Below, piece after piece: positions 7,784-10,064 of a stretch of 10,064 nt of DNA. The position numbers and the translations under genes were made by a program. The notes under the pieces are model-generated. The model saw nothing but the letters and a program-made list of their open reading frames with translations. It was not told the DNA's origin and searched no databases. Position 1 is the stretch's first letter. Every line of letters begins with the position of its first letter. Source of the DNA: Phoronis ovalis (taxonomy: Eukaryota > Phoronida > Phoronidae); NCBI GenBank assembly GCA_028565635.1, contig JAOXYB010068423.1, positions 1-10,064 of the forward strand. The letters are read 5' to 3'.

Positions 7784-8593
7784 CTACAAGAACAATATAA
7801 ATCAATATTTTATTTTAAGTATATGTAGTTGAAAATGTTGACACATTTTAGTAACAGCAGATCACTAATAAGTATATAGTGCTGTGAATCAGGTTTGCCA
7901 ACAGTGAAGTTGTCTGAATTTGCAAATGCTTAGCCATAACAACAAACCGAATCTACTAGATAATTGAATGAATACTGTTGTTATCCAAGCAAATAGCATA
8001 ACATTTTTTAGGTAAAATTATATATTTGGTTAGAAAATTCATTGCCACAGAAAATGTGCTATCACCAAATGAAAAAAAATATCTTATATATGCATTATGT
8101 TTGCAGCACTCGCATTATTTATATATACAAAGGCTAATAATATCATGTTTATTGCTCAATAATTCGAATAAAGCATGATATCACAAAGCCGCATCAGAAT
8201 TAGTGGTAACAAGTGAATTTTAACAATCATCACTATTTTAGTGTTGATTCGGAATCCTGGCCAATTACGGTATGTAAGTATTAAGGACTTTATTTTAACC
8301 TTATCTTTACCTGATTACCTACTTTTTTCCACAAGTGCCAGCCCAGGGTTGGGAATTAATTTGTAAAGATAAAAATTAAATATCTGTACATCACTTGTAT
8401 CATCAAAATGAAATAGCCAATTCTACTACACTAATTAATCACAATAATGTCCAAACACTCACATTGCAAGATTAGAATGGCAAATGCACTAGTGCTGAAC
8501 CAGCTACGTATGGGCAGCTGAACCCGCCAAAATGTCATTTACGTAACAATCAAAACTAAATATTTCAAATGATATGCAGAGTAAAACAATGTA
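7784..8593. other. Non-coding stretch, probably intron of the minus-strand gene
   Basis: AT-rich DNA with no convincing exon. A donor-like site with an open 15-codon frame near 8310-8355 (minus strand) lacks an upstream acceptor. The one notable structure is the hairpin at 8140-8181. Confidence 0.5.
8140..8181. repeat. Long hairpin, 14-bp arms with one bulge
   Basis: ATATCATG-TTTATT (8140-8153) pairs with AATAAA-G-CATGATAT (8167-8181), perfectly except for one bulged G at 8173. The loop is 13 nt (8154-8166). The 42-nt structure is shorter than a usual microRNA precursor. It could be a folded RNA element in an intron, or a small palindromic insertion. Confidence 0.6.
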
Positions 8594-8625
8594 CCAGAGT
8601 TTTCCAGAACTACGGCCCGGACGAA

Positions 8626-8708
8626 CTATCGGAAAATGGCCCTTTTTACGGGTTCTTTCAGTTGCCGCCCCGGGGGCATTCTTTCGGAAAGGGGCAAACT
8701 TTCGGAAA
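8626..8708. repeat. GC-rich patch with three CTWTCGGAAA copies
   Basis: CTATCGGAAA (8626-8635), CTTTCGGAAA (8681-8690) and CTTTCGGAAA (8699-8708) occur in the same orientation. Between the first two lies the near-palindrome GCCCCGGGGGC (8667-8677), the most GC-rich spot of the window. It sits just inside the left end of the inverted-repeat element and may be its subterminal repeat region. Confidence 0.6.
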
Positions 8709-8949
8709 TGATATTGCAGACATGTAGAATCAGTGTCATTGTGTTGTGTAGCAACAGTGCATAATGTACTACGTCAAACAAAAATAAAGACATGTATAAT
8801 TTCCTTCAACAAGGTGGGGAAATGACTGGGTCATCACTGGTTCGAGGAGAAACTATAGAGTAGCGTTAGAGTTTCCCTGCAAATACAAGACTGTCGGGCG
8901 ATATAAATTTATTAGAAAAACCTGTGACATCATCATAAGTTTAATTGGT

Positions 8950-8998
8950 CACACAGACACACACACACACTCACACACAGACAGACACACACATACAG
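8950..8998. repeat. CA/CAGA microsatellite
   Basis: About 49 bases of (CA)n interrupted by G and T (acacagacacacacacac..., then cagacaga and acacatacag). It is a degenerate dinucleotide repeat inside the second inverted-repeat element. Confidence 0.85.
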
Positions 8999-9459
8999 TT
9001 TTTCAAAAAGGTGCGCTAAGGGTCTTTTAAGGAGGGTGTAGTTACGGAAAACCCTGGTGACTAATCTTTAAAAAATCAACACCCAGTATACATACAACAC
9101 AATTCAAAGTCAAATGATACAACACCAATTCCTTAGATGATGTAATAAAAGCACAACTGACCTAATAAAACAAAACCATGTAATAGCAGGGCTACTTCTA
9201 TACACAGTGTTGGTAGCATTACTTTGTACTATCAATAGCATTAAGGTTTTAACATCACTATAGTGTATTGAGCAAAAAAATGTATATATTTATAAAATAA
9301 TGTCATAAGAAAGCATAATTTTGTGTTTTGATTTTTCATTTCACAGTAATCTCAGCATTTATTGTTGATCAAGAATGTAAATTGCTGCAGAATTGACCCT
9401 TTTGAAATAATTTTCTTGCAACTTTTATACTATTTTTGTCATTTTTTTATTACACGAGC

Positions 9460-9610
9460 CGGGACTCACTGGATTTAGGATTATTGGACGGGTTAGCTGA
9501 CTTTGGGTTAGTTATGCACTTGAGGCTAGCCACCTACTTGGGGTTAGAAGGAATGGGGTAAGAAGGTAAGAAGGGCTAGGAGGAGTAGGGCTGGGAGGCT
9601 TAGATTTAGT
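9460..9610. repeat. G-rich degenerate GGGTTAG-like tract
   Basis: GGGTTAG occurs at 9491-9497, 9506-9512 and 9542-9548, followed by GGGGTAAG (9556-9563), GGGCTAG (9574-9580) and GTAGGGCTGGGAG (9587-9599). Strand asymmetry is strong: G-rich on plus. It resembles decayed (TTAGGG)n-type simple sequence, with unit spacing too irregular for a young telomeric repeat. The G-runs in 9541-9600 could in principle form a loose quadruplex. Confidence 0.5.
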
Positions 9611-10064
9611 GCCAGGTATTTGCAATATTGATGTATAAATAGCCGAATAGATCTGATTCAAACGTTCTATGTACATACGATTAAAGAGGCCTGATCACAA
9701 CCACTTATTACAGCCCTTCACACTTGAATATGATATGAACTTTTCAATATTAAAATATCTGTCAAATAATTGTATTTTTATCAATTATTGCATTATTTTC
9801 TCATCTACACTCTGGGAAGTGGTATGCATGCTTTCAAATTCCCATGCCCCAAGCATTGACCAAGTTTCAAACATTTATCCGTATCATGTATCGGCATTTA
9901 ATTTGTGTATTATCTGTACTTACATGGTTGACCATAACAGTTTTTTATGACATGTGTGAAATTATACTAGAGATCTGGGAAGAGTTGCTATGCACAACCC
10001 TTTTTAAATATATTTCAAAAAACTATACTATAAAAGAACCTAATGCTACATTTGTTATCTTGCT
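9611..10064. other. Non-coding, nothing supported
   Basis: AT-rich DNA without a convincing gene. A 93-codon plus-strand reading frame (9669-9950) shows no protein features and is probably chance. A minus-strand segment with a strong donor (ATG|TAAGTA context, 9924-9918) is discussed among the rejected items. Confidence 0.5.

Larger units (their letters stand above)
8594..9057. mobile_element. Second, decayed inverted-repeat element (MITE-like)
   Basis: The left end ACCAGAGTTTTCCAGAACTA (8593-8612) and the right end GTAGTTACGGAAAACCCTGG (9038-9057) are inverted copies that match at 18 of 21 positions over 8593-8613/9038-9058. If the element starts at CCAG, the left flank is TA and the right flank TG, compatible with a TA duplication with one later change. 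The interior has no protein reading frame; it holds a GC-rich patch with three CTWTCGGAAA copies and a CA microsatellite. The class is uncertain, because the inverted repeat is short and imperfect. Confidence 0.5.

Noticed and set aside
8242-8269. Plus-strand 28-nt microexon candidate before GTATGTAAGT
   Set aside because: The acceptor has almost no pyrimidine tract and there is no partner exon on the plus strand.
8310-8355. Minus-strand segment ending in CAG|GTAAAG donor
   Set aside because: A good donor but no upstream AG acceptor and no in-frame ATG nearby; stops occur in the other frames.
9066-9162. Minus-strand acceptor TTTTGTTTTATTAG followed by an open frame (VSCAFITSSKELV...)
   Set aside because: No good donor is found; the peptide looks random and it runs into the inverted-repeat element.
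9350-9400. Plus-strand acceptor TTTTTCATTTCACAG
   Set aside because: Good acceptor, but the following frames close quickly and no donor or partner exon fits.
9669-9950. 93-codon plus-strand reading frame
   Set aside because: It has no known domain, no promoter or splice context, and random-looking composition. It could be revisited if transcripts exist.
9924-9966. Possible 43-nt minus-strand exon with a strong GTAAGTA donor (reads YNFTHVIKNCYGQP)
   Set aside because: One frame is open, but it ends in a phase that would put a stop in the exon at 7783-7732, and the acceptor is moderate. An additional exon would be needed in between.
1-10064. CRISPR array, prokaryotic operon, defence system or viral gene
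   Set aside because: No regularly spaced repeats, no long reading frames and no ribosome binding sites; the DNA has splice-site and repeat features of an animal genome.

Overview
The window reads as non-coding DNA of a large, intron-rich eukaryotic genome, most likely a marine invertebrate animal. It is strongly AT-rich, has no long reading frames, ribosome binding sites or operon structure, and carries GT/AG-bounded exons, microsatellites, short DNA transposons and an interspersed TGACCTTTGACC-type repeat. From memory that repeat is common in marine invertebrate genomes such as molluscs; the group assignment is inference. Short reading frames of 60-95 codons occur, but they begin at TTG or cross repeats and have no coding signature, so they are not annotated.

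Only one gene has real support, and it lies on the minus strand. A 52-nt internal exon (7732-7783) has good acceptor and donor sites and one open frame. A terminal exon (5155-5252) has a pyrimidine-rich acceptor and ends in TAA. Their phases fit exactly. Between them lies a candidate microexon (6293-6324 or 6293-6316), which would give three different C-termini depending on acceptor choice. I do not recognise the protein. The 3' UTR probably runs left from 5154 to about 4345, with an AATAAA signal on the minus strand at 4371-4366. Upstream exons probably lie beyond the right edge.

Layout. 1-2700: AT-rich, very CpG-poor DNA with a few small hairpins. 2861-3910: a block clearly richer in CpG, with E-box and TATA-like motifs and nested inverted repeats, possibly an unmethylated or regulatory segment. 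3911-4344: featureless. 4345-5154: probable 3' UTR. 5253-7731: intron(s) holding two copies of the TGACCT repeat, a purine tract and a Tc1/mariner-like non-autonomous transposon (6379-7156) with a perfect 28-bp inverted repeat at its borders. 7784-8593: non-coding, with a strong hairpin at 8140-8181. 8594-9057: a second, more decayed inverted-repeat element containing a GC-rich patch and a CA microsatellite. 9460-9610: a G-rich degenerate GGGTTAG-like tract. 9611-10064: no supported feature.

I found no CRISPR array, RNA gene, viral gene or prokaryote-style defence system. The points most worth checking are the microexon with three possible C-termini, the intronic transposon, and the CpG-dense block.
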